Of a stretch of DNA of 8,921 bases, positions 5,101 through 8,921 are shown in pieces; the first letter of the stretch is position 1, and every line of letters begins with the position of its first letter. The DNA is from Candidatus Levyibacteriota bacterium. GTDB taxonomy: Bacteria > Patescibacteriota > Microgenomatia > Levybacterales > GWA1-39-11. The stretch lies in assembly GCA_016204525.1 (NCBI GenBank), contig JACQKO010000016.1, positions 1-8,921 on the forward strand, written 5' to 3'. The notes below the pieces were generated by a model. That model did not search any database and was not told the origin of the DNA. It saw only the letters and a list, made by a program, of their open reading frames with translations. The position numbers and the translations under genes were made by a program.

Positions 5101-6115
5101 AGGAACGCTTTCGGCAGAGAGTCTTGAGACGCAAGACGCTTCAATTTCGGGGCAATTAGCAGCTGATAATGTAACTGCTAATATCGCCACGATCTCTGGA
5201 ACTTTGTATGCAGATAATATTCAGGCGAACTCAATAGAAGGCCTAGAAGAGAAAGTAAAAAGTATCACAAGTACCATGGGGACAGAAAGTGCACATTTAG
5301 CTCGTGATACTCTTGATACCCTTGATACACGTGGTACCCTTATATTTACTGATTTTGTAGACATAGAAAACCTATCTGCAGACTTTGCTACATTTCGAGT
5401 CGGTATGATATCTTTAGGGCCTGCCACCCTTACGCAGGCAACGATTCTTGACAGTTTATCTATTGGAACATCACTTATGATAGGCCCCAATTCGATCGAC
5501 ACGCTTGGAGAAATTCTTGAAATTCAGCCCTTAAAACAAGGGGCCATTTCATTCATGGCCGGGGCGGTACGAATTGAAACTGATGGCACACTTAAAGTGA
5601 CAAGCAGGGCGGAATTCGCGTCCGATGTAAAAATTAAAGGTGAACTTTCTGCAAGCATTATTTCTCCTGTTTCCGACGCTGCACTTGTCATTGCGAGGGG
5701 AGCGAAGCAGTCTCATGAGGTCGCTTCAGATTCTGCGAATCCTCGCGACTACGCGTTGCTTGACATTCAAGGTGCGGCCAGTGTCTCAGGCGCTCTAACA
5801 TCGCGTAAGCTTAACCTTGCGTTTGCGGAGCAAGCATTCGCTACCTCAGATATAGAAGCAACTGCGAGCGGTTCTGCGGGAACTGCATTTTTGAAACAAT
5901 ATCGAAATGAAATTACAATCAAAAATCCAAATGTAACTGAAAAATCTTTAATTTATATAACCCCAGTCGGTAACACTAATAATAAGGTACTCTACCTACT
6001 TCGCCAAATACCGGAGGACCCCAATATTGAGGGCCTTGAGGGCTCATTTACAGTTGGCGTCAATACTGCCTCAACCGCAACCGATATTAAGTTTAACTGG
6101 ATCATAGTCAACTGA
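2105..6115 (+). CDS. Giant mosaic surface fibre: tandem integrase SAM-like domains, one TM, S74 chaperone
   Basis: A 1336-residue protein. Residues 14-106 and 119-238 are two phage-integrase N-terminal SAM-like (core-binding) folds; the second has SNLTIKNYLVDINALTNWLE and LSPKTINRKLSSIRKYLEF. The catalytic Arg-His-Arg-Tyr domain is absent. Residues 239-366 are a basic linker, and 368-389 are a single membrane span. Residues 405-510 match the QGRLTD...LLGT...LGITIG...TPRQRLAAVAYA domain found at the start of many fibre-like proteins. Residues 511-815 are beta repeats. Residues 816-900 are a Peptidase_S74 intramolecular chaperone (SSVRFKENI, VGFIAEEVEKIIPELV, VNYTNMTAVLTRAIQEL), with S816 and K821 as the likely Ser-Lys dyad. 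Residues 901-1250 are a stalk, and 1251-1336 a final beta domain ending ATDIKFNWIIVN. Topology should place the SAM-like folds in the cytoplasm and the fibre outside. Family knowledge suggests trimerisation and autocleavage before S816. Function is unknown. The start is GTG with GAGGGG upstream. Confidence 0.85.
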   Translation: MKIGYRSAKIIKMKLPELFRTYLLSKKSLSNVTAKNYASDIRKFIVWFETSFEKTFQSQDLTSDVITLFDKTHPFPPRSQERYISSLRRFGLFLTEEGYIKQNPFDTPTTDKEQLITDKWFLKDFKDYLYVYGASNLTIKNYLVDINALTNWLENRLKTDLNISLASTASPRGEAGHRLEPGEASANLGGEAYIGSITSEIIDEYKQRLIYSLKLSPKTINRKLSSIRKYLEFAVSQDRIKEQLKTENLKLKTDPGVKLEDIGQIDKSQLSVVSGQWSKVPPVRLFQILLIPYILFEDFIVERLAQFIKHRKLLRKAEIRENQLLDPRKSISNIPIHIQWHKKLIHHAKYTRPNWYKAYHSYTFTHYFHLALLIAYASAIGFMLYNNLFSDPREKSALAGPIGPKRVLSFQGRLTDAADNPIITATDIRFGIYESQTATGSALLWQEVHSAVTPDSDGIFSILLGTKNEIQGGVFRDHDLLWLGITIGKTAELTPRQRLAAVAYATNTENLQGMLPITDNDASTTNVVLALDSSGNLTIAGTAAPTFAATGGRFKLSGTTLLLSTEESSNGDIDIVPDGTGKIDIHKPIINDTATGNLIGGAVEINDKVAILATESAVAAFVINNNTTGGDIITASSSGTTRFILANDGDLTLNGADTITASSLSTFTTAEILSLSQDLAILGNDITNTVLNFGGGAPATLGTVSDDSLTIAPHGTGQLILASDFDTGVNIGTSTNTKAPLSISGGIGSNAALIVNQTNSGDIFSASSSGTTKFVLGSSGTITLTSGITESALGQYLCINTTTYEVGRSNSACSASSVRFKENINDLASGLSDVLNLHPVTFTFKPEMNMGSDVQVGFIAEEVEKIIPELVSYDSQGRPSGVNYTNMTAVLTRAIQELAQRLETTTDSVTIAGQTLRDYISSVVSEVVSGQMSVVSGNEIVSPLASIDRIHTNVISPLASDSKIALDVRNSKLEIRNSASASESAVVASIDNQGNASFSGTLSAESLETQDASISGQLAADNVTANIATISGTLYADNIQANSIEGLEEKVKSITSTMGTESAHLARDTLDTLDTRGTLIFTDFVDIENLSADFATFRVGMISLGPATLTQATILDSLSIGTSLMIGPNSIDTLGEILEIQPLKQGAISFMAGAVRIETDGTLKVTSRAEFASDVKIKGELSASIISPVSDAALVIARGAKQSHEVASDSANPRDYALLDIQGAASVSGALTSRKLNLAFAEQAFATSDIEATASGSAGTAFLKQYRNEITIKNPNVTEKSLIYITPVGNTNNKVLYLLRQIPEDPNIEGLEGSFTVGVNTASTATDIKFNWIIVN
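2429..2463 (+). repeat. Tandem heptamers, consensus ACAACTG, in the fibre gene
   Basis: Five consecutive 7-nt units start at 2429, 2436, 2443, 2450 and 2457 (ACAACCG, ACAAGGA, ACAATTG, ATAACTG, ACAAATG). They encode TTDKEQLITDKW, the linker between the two SAM-like domains. The consensus is the reverse complement of a rotation of GTCAGTT, the unit at 2907 and 4883. The copies are degenerate, so this tract alone is only suggestive. Confidence 0.55.
2609..2680 (+). repeat. GC-rich palindromic insert inside the second SAM-like domain
   Basis: A sharply GC-rich block in an AT-rich gene. GCCGGGC (2627-2633) pairs with GCCCGGC (2644-2650) across a 10-base loop, and CTCGC (2616-2620) pairs with GCGAG (2654-2658) further out. 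It encodes roughly residues 169-192 (SPRGEAGHRLEPGEASANL...), which interrupt the domain between NWLENRLKTDLNI and SITSEIIDEYKQRL, where homologous folds have a short loop. The reading frame is kept, as in Rickettsia palindromic elements. Confidence 0.7.
2833..2867 (+). repeat. Tandem heptamers, ACTTAAA type, in the fibre gene
   Basis: Five 7-nt units (ACTTAAA, ACAGAAA, ACTTAAA, ACTAAAA, ACTGATC) start at 2833 and step by 7. They encode LKTENLKLKTDP just after the second SAM-like domain, the 7-residue period giving LKTEN and LKLKT. Confidence 0.7.
2907..2941 (+). repeat. Tandem heptamers, GTCAGTG type, in the fibre gene
   Basis: Five 7-nt units (GTCAGTT, GTCAGTG, GTTAGTG, GTCAGTG, GTCAAAA) start at 2907. 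They encode SQLSVVSGQWSK in the linker before the membrane region. The same family recurs at 4883 and, on the opposite strand, at 2429. Confidence 0.8.
3059..3093 (+). repeat. Direct 13-bp repeat ATCCGCGAAAATC, two copies
   Basis: Identical copies at 3059-3071 and 3081-3093 (22-bp period) encode IRENQLLDPRKSI in the basic linker before the membrane span. Near-identical copies lie at the start of the gene (2101 and 2122). The motif belongs to a style of dispersed repeat (ATCCGCGAAAATC, ATCCGTGAAAATC) that is usually intergenic. Confidence 0.75.
3959..4468 (+). repeat. Two copies of a ~38-residue beta module in the fibre
   Basis: Residues 619-659 and 751-788 align clearly. Both run A(F/L)(V/I)(V/I)N, then a GD-I-ASSSGTT-(R/K)F-(I/V)L core, then an LT-L strand. 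In nucleotides the copies are 3959-4081 and 4355-4468. They are diverged at the DNA level, so this is an old protein-level duplication typical of fibre shafts, unlike the short nucleotide repeats elsewhere in the gene. A second pair, DIDIVPDGTGKIDI (572-585) and DSLTIAPHGTGQLIL (707-721), looks related in style. Confidence 0.7.
4883..4917 (+). repeat. Tandem heptamers, GTTGTCA type, after the S74 domain
   Basis: Five 7-nt units (GTTGTCA, GCGGTCA, GATGTCG, GTTGTCA, GTGGTAA) start at 4883 and encode VVSGQMSVVSGN. The peptide VVSGQ is shared with the tract at 2907, which reads in the same frame. Confidence 0.7.
5007..5056 (+). repeat. Tandem heptamers, TTAGAAA type, plus a GCGAGCG tail
   Basis: Four 7-nt units (TTAGAAA, TTCGAAA, TTAGAAA, TTAGAAA) occupy 5007-5034 and encode most of RNSKLEIRNS. 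They are followed at 5039-5056 by a GC-rich GCGAGCGCAAGCGAGTCA stretch encoding ASASESA. Both sit in the distal stalk between VISPLAS and VVASIDNQGNASFSG. Confidence 0.7.
5306..5341 (+). repeat. Tandem nonamer (GATACYCTT), four units
   Basis: Four 9-nt units start at 5306, 5315, 5324 and 5333 (GATACTCTT, GATACCCTT, GATACACGT, GGTACCCTT) and encode DTLDTLDTRGTL. The period is a multiple of three, so changes in copy number would keep the frame. A similar 9-nt array lies at 8862-8906. Confidence 0.75.
5687..5764 (+). repeat. In-frame palindromic element encoding VIARGAKQSHEV...PRDYALLD
   Basis: The text CATTGCGAGG, GAGCGAAGCAG, TCGCTTC, CCTCGCGAC resembles a dispersed palindromic repeat widespread in bacterial intergenic DNA. 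The visible fold has GAAGC (5704-5708) pairing with GCTTC (5723-5727) around the self-complementary CTCATGAG (5712-5719). It encodes residues 1195-1220 between ISPVSDAAL and IQGAASVSG, where the stalk sequence would otherwise continue. The frame is open through the whole element. Confidence 0.65.
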
Positions 6116-6116
6116 T

Positions 6117-6563
6117 ATGAACGCAGAACCAAGCCGAACAAAACGCAGAATAACGCCGCTATTATATGAACAGGAATCTTACCTTATAAGGGAGGCTTGT
6201 TTTGAAGTTTACAAACAATTTAGAAATACGCAAAAGGAAACAGTTTATCAAAGGGCTCTTGAACAAGAACTTGCAGTTAAAGGATTACAAGTAGCAAGAG
6301 AAAAACAATTACCGGTTTTCTATCGCAATGCAAAGGTTGGAATCTATACACCGGATTTATTAGTAAATGAACTTATCATTATAGAACTAAAAGCAAAACC
6401 GTTTTTACATCGTGAAGATATTTCTCAATTTTGGTATTATTTAAAGAATTCAGAATTTAGATTGGGCTTCCTCATAAACTTTGGAGAACCGGATGGCGTC
6501 AGAATAATAAGGAGGATCTATGATACAGCCCGGCGGCGCAGTTCACAGCGTGGTTCTGCGTGA
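6117..6563 (+). CDS. GxxExxY family protein (PDDEXK nuclease fold)
   Basis: A 148-residue protein matching the GxxExxY family (PD-(D/E)XK superfamily): LYEQESYLIREACFEVYKQF, KETVYQRALEQELAVKGL, QLPVFYRNAKVGIYTPDLLVN, IIIELKAK, and QFWYYLKNSEFRLGFLINFGEP. The likely acidic and basic active-site residues are D80, E90 and K92, with Q104 following. E41 and Y44 of the signature are present, but the Gly is not (NTQKETVY where GPGFLEKVY is usual). The biochemical role of the family is not established as far as I know; a nuclease fold is inferred from the motif. Residues 1-13 and the Arg/Ser-rich tail (RRRSSQRGSA) are encoded in flanking repeats and extend beyond the usual ~125 residues. The ATG is one base after the fibre stop codon, with no clear Shine-Dalgarno, so translation may depend on coupling. 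Confidence 0.85.
   Translation: MNAEPSRTKRRITPLLYEQESYLIREACFEVYKQFRNTQKETVYQRALEQELAVKGLQVAREKQLPVFYRNAKVGIYTPDLLVNELIIIELKAKPFLHREDISQFWYYLKNSEFRLGFLINFGEPDGVRIIRRIYDTARRRSSQRGSA
6121..6561. repeat. 14-bp terminal inverted repeats around the GxxExxY gene
   Basis: ACGCAGAACCAAGC (6121-6134) and GCGTGGTTCTGCGT (6548-6561) are reverse complements with one mismatch; the outer 11 bases are perfect. Similarity continues inward with a small gap (GAAC). Both arms lie in short ACGC(A/G)GAAC-type repeat tracts, the right one extending to about 6583. The unit includes almost exactly the GxxExxY ORF, starting 6 bases after the fibre stop and ending one base into that gene's stop codon. I see no target-site duplication. 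Confidence 0.65.
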
Positions 6564-6620
6564 AGTTCCGCGTTGTTCAGCGGTATTATGCGACACCGAC
6601 ACCGAAAATGAACCGGTGCC

Positions 6621-6650
6621 TTGACATTTATTTAAGCGGTTTGTTAAAGT
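6621..6650 (+). promoter_or_regulatory. Promoter for the polytopic TPR protein
   Basis: A perfect TTGACA (6621-6626) is followed by 18 bp and TAAAGT (6645-6650; 4 of 6), preceded by an extended -10 TGT (6642-6644). The ATG at 6668 follows 17 bases later with no Shine-Dalgarno, so the transcript would have a very short leader. It would let the gene be expressed independently of the GxxExxY gene. Confidence 0.5.
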
Positions 6651-6667
6651 TAATAATATTCGAATAA

Positions 6668-8755
6668 ATGAAAAAGAGCGCTGAATTTATTGACAGTCTA
6701 GCTACGGTTATAATATCTGCTACCGTCTTCCTCCTGCCTATCTTTTTCTTAACAAATACAACAGAGGCATTTGCTCTTGCTAAACAATTTCTCGTAATGC
6801 TTTCGGTCGCAATTCTTCTTATTGTTTTCGGACTTAAAGCTATTATTGAGAGAAGGGTTGTTTTAAATATTAATCCTCTTAATCTTCCCTTCGTGATTTT
6901 TGGAGCAATAATTCTTATATCGGCAATTCTTTCAAGGAACAGATTTGACAGTTTAATTCAGACAGTCCCGGTTGTCGTGGCCCTCCTTCTGTTTTTTCAT
7001 ATAGCAAATTTTGTCCGTGACCGAAAAAATTTCTCAATTATACTTTCTGCCCTGGTTTTAGGCGCTGCCGTTTCCTCTTCTATCACAATTCTATATTATT
7101 TCAAGATTTATCTGCCTTTTTTAAATATTCAAAATCAGTTTTTTAATCCCCAAGGCTCTGTAATTCAGCAATTGATTTACCTCGTCCCTGTTCTTGTCTT
7201 CTCTCTCTTCTTTCTTGCGAAAAAAGCAGGATTTCCAAAAGTAAAAATATCAATCGATCTCATCAATGATTACAGTTTTTTTATCAATCTTCTCGCCTCG
7301 GCTGCAATACTTTCCGGAATCGTTTTAATTGCCTACCAAATAATCGCCCTGCCCAATAAACCTACCCTGCTCCCGTATATATATGGTTTTCAAACCGCGG
7401 CGGCAACAATTAGTCAGGACGCTCAAAGGTTTATCTTGTCTTTGCTTTTTGGTTCAGGTTACGGAACTTTTGCCATAGACTTTACAAGGTTTAAACTGCC
7501 ATCGATCAATTTAGAGCAAAACATCTGGAGTTTAACCTTTTCTTTTTCATCCTCGTATTTTCTCGAATTAATTGCAACCACAGGATTATTGGGGGCAATC
7601 TCCTATCTTGGCCTTGTTCTTAGCATAATAAAAATAAGAATCGTTGATAATCCTTTGTTTGCTGCTTTATTTACTGTCTTGGTAGCGTCTTTTATACTGC
7701 CTTTTAACTTCGCCGCGATAGCTTTGGTTACGATTTTTTCCGGAATGTTTGTTGCCTTTCTGAATATATCGCAAGATAAACGTGTTTATGATACGGCGAT
7801 GTCTTTGGTCTCAACAAAATCGGGCGGATTTTCGCTTGAAACATCTCCTGAGAATCACCATGCGCGCAATGTAAGTTCGGTCTTTCCGGCTCTCGTGCTT
7901 CTATTGATTCTTATTTTTGTAGGTTTCGTTGGATTTTACAGCGCCAAATTTATAATCTCAGATCTCAAATTTGCCGAGAGCTTAAGACTTGCAAATACAA
8001 ACGCGCAAAGAACATACCAGCTTGAAAGTGAAGCCATAAGAAATTTCCCATACAGATCCGACTACCACAGAGTTTTTTCCCAGATTAATCTGGCTCTTGC
8101 AAATTCATTAGGCCAAAACATAACGCCTGGTTCCTCTCCAAGCGCAGAAGTCCAAAGAAGCATCGCCACCCTTCTTCAACAAAGCATAAATTCCGGACGT
8201 AATGCCGTTATACTTTCACCGCTTTCATCTCTCAACTGGCAAAATCTTTCCCAGGTCTATAGATCTTTAATTAACGTAGGTCAGAACGCGGAACAATTTG
8301 CAATCGCGTCTATGGATCAAGCAATAGCCCTTGACCCTTATAATCCACAACTCTATATCCAGCGCGGCGGAATATACTATCAACTAGGGCAGTTTGATGC
8401 CGCGCAACAACAATTTCAAATTGCAATAAATCTTAAACGGGATTTTGCCAATGCTTACTATAATTTAGGACATGCGCTTGAGGAAAAGGATGATCTTCAA
8501 GGTGCGCTTGTAGCTTATCAGACGGTAAAACAACTATCTGCCGGGAATCAGGCTAACCTTGATAAAATTAATGCGGAAATAACGAGCCTTGAGGCCAAAA
8601 TTGGAAAAGCTGCGGCCACTCAAGATGTCACACCTGAGACTAGCCAAACGCCGCTTTCAATCTCAACTCCGTCTGCCAAGTTGCCTCCACAAAAACCTCC
8701 AATCAAGATCTCCGGGCCGCCGGGAGAGGAAGAGGCAACCAAATCCGCTCAATAA
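6668..8755 (+). CDS. O-antigen-ligase-like polytopic membrane protein with C-terminal TPRs
   Basis: A 695-residue protein. About ten hydrophobic spans lie between residues 8 and 365 (near 10-30, 38-58, 70-88, 97-114, 121-142, 165-184, 205-229, 300-320, 328-345 and 347-365), with one more at 405-424. The large loop has the Wzy/WaaL-type pattern LLFGSGYGTFAIDF (259-272) and YFLELIATTGLLGA (297-310). The His-Asn that usually precedes this last motif in ligases is replaced by Ser (FSSSYFLEL), so catalysis in the usual way is doubtful. Residues 426-550 are helical and probably outside. TPRs follow at 560-593 (PQLYIQRGGIYYQLGQFDAAQQQFQIAINLK) and 594-627 (FANAYYNLGHALEEKDDLQGALVAYQTVK). The tail is Pro/Ser-rich (KLPPQKPPIKISGPPG). 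This architecture recurs in CPR genomes, where a glycan-transfer or envelope-assembly role is assumed. Substrate and activity are unknown. Confidence 0.85.
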   Translation: MKKSAEFIDSLATVIISATVFLLPIFFLTNTTEAFALAKQFLVMLSVAILLIVFGLKAIIERRVVLNINPLNLPFVIFGAIILISAILSRNRFDSLIQTVPVVVALLLFFHIANFVRDRKNFSIILSALVLGAAVSSSITILYYFKIYLPFLNIQNQFFNPQGSVIQQLIYLVPVLVFSLFFLAKKAGFPKVKISIDLINDYSFFINLLASAAILSGIVLIAYQIIALPNKPTLLPYIYGFQTAAATISQDAQRFILSLLFGSGYGTFAIDFTRFKLPSINLEQNIWSLTFSFSSSYFLELIATTGLLGAISYLGLVLSIIKIRIVDNPLFAALFTVLVASFILPFNFAAIALVTIFSGMFVAFLNISQDKRVYDTAMSLVSTKSGGFSLETSPENHHARNVSSVFPALVLLLILIFVGFVGFYSAKFIISDLKFAESLRLANTNAQRTYQLESEAIRNFPYRSDYHRVFSQINLALANSLGQNITPGSSPSAEVQRSIATLLQQSINSGRNAVILSPLSSLNWQNLSQVYRSLINVGQNAEQFAIASMDQAIALDPYNPQLYIQRGGIYYQLGQFDAAQQQFQIAINLKRDFANAYYNLGHALEEKDDLQGALVAYQTVKQLSAGNQANLDKINAEITSLEAKIGKAAATQDVTPETSQTPLSISTPSAKLPPQKPPIKISGPPGEEEATKSAQ

Positions 8756-8817
8756 GTTAGTAACTAGGGACTAGATACTAGTGACTAGAAATTCCGAAAG
8801 CTATCCCCTATTCCCTG
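8756..8817. repeat. Heptamer repeat filler after the TPR gene
   Basis: ACTAG occurs at 8763, 8770, 8777 and 8784, an exact 7-nt period, followed by CTATCCC (8801-8807) and CTATTCC (8808-8814). The CTATTCC unit matches units in the signal-peptide array at 838-879. The ACTAG units read in reverse complement give CTAGTCN, also present there (CTAGTCA at 854-860). No T-run or GC stem suggests a terminator. Confidence 0.7.
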
Positions 8818-8823
8818 TTTTGA

Positions 8824-8851
8824 TTGACTTCCCCTCCCAATTTCTGATAAG
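8824..8851 (+). promoter_or_regulatory. Candidate promoter for a gene beyond the window
   Basis: TTGACT (8824-8829; 5 of 6) is followed by 16 bp and GATAAG (8846-8851; 4 of 6). An ATG at 8907 opens a frame that runs off the end, too short to assess. Confidence 0.4.
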
Positions 8852-8861
8852 CTACTTAACT

Positions 8862-8906
8862 GATACTACCAATACTACAAATGCCACAAATACTACAAAT
8901 AATTCA
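8862..8906. repeat. Nonamer array (AATACTACA type)
   Basis: Five 9-nt units start at 8862, 8871, 8880, 8889 and 8898 (GATACTACC, AATACTACA, AATGCCACA, AATACTACA, AATAATTCA). A 12-mer, AATACTACAAAT, is repeated exactly at 8871 and 8889. The array lies between the candidate promoter and the possible start at 8907. Confidence 0.7.
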
Positions 8907-8921
8907 ATGACTACTTGTCGA

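Noticed and set aside
5221..5502. Minus-strand open frame in the fibre stalk
   Set aside because: Its repetitive RVSRVSR segment is just the nonamer at 5306 read backwards.
6600..6618. Terminator after the GxxExxY gene
   Set aside because: CACCG (6600) pairs with CGGTG (6614), but the stem is only 5 bp and is followed by the TTGACA promoter element, not a T-run.
8589..8774. Plus-strand frame overlapping the end of the TPR gene
   Set aside because: It is out of frame with the TPR protein's Pro-rich tail, is Arg/Lys-rich nonsense, and has no start signal.

Overview
The window looks like a chromosomal segment of a Candidate Phyla Radiation bacterium (Patescibacteria, most likely a Microgenomates-type lineage). 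This is inferred from the protein types, not from a marker gene. The types are a surface protein with a CPR-style C-terminus, a DUF916-like membrane-anchored partner, a very long S74-chaperone fibre protein with tandem integrase-type SAM-like domains at its N-terminus, a GxxExxY nuclease-fold protein, and a polytopic O-antigen-ligase-like protein with C-terminal TPRs. UGA is used as a stop (at 277, 6113 and 6561), so the Gly-UGA code of Gracilibacteria and Absconditabacteria does not apply. All genes are on the + strand. There is no tRNA, rRNA or CRISPR array that I can see.

Layout: 1-279 is the end of a secreted surface protein. 280-792 is a gene-poor stretch with a perfect hairpin on the stop codon, a multi-arm palindromic element and AT-rich DNA holding a 9-bp inverted repeat. 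793-1806 encodes a DUF916/WxL-interacting-like protein whose signal peptide is written in tandem heptamers. 2105-6115 encodes a 1336-residue mosaic: two SAM-like DNA-binding folds without a recombinase catalytic domain, one membrane span, a beta-rich fibre, a mid-protein Peptidase_S74 domain and a distal stalk. One base later comes a GxxExxY gene (6117-6563) whose two ends lie in a 14-bp inverted repeat. 6668-8755 encodes the polytopic TPR protein, apparently from its own promoter. The last 166 bases are repeat filler plus a promoter for a gene beyond the window.

The common theme is the cell envelope: the two small surface genes, the fibre protein and the polytopic protein are all exported or membrane-bound.

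The most striking signal is the density of short repeats, many inside coding DNA and in frame. Eight tracts are exact or near-exact tandem heptamers (7-nt period), like the short tandemly repeated repetitive (STRR) sequences of cyanobacteria. Five lie within the fibre gene and one forms the signal peptide of the 337-residue protein. The fibre gene also carries a GC-rich palindrome, a second palindromic element resembling dispersed bacterial repeats, four copies of a 13-mer and a nonamer array. It appears to be a protein that tolerates or accumulates repeat insertions in linkers and loops, comparable in principle to Rickettsia palindromic elements.
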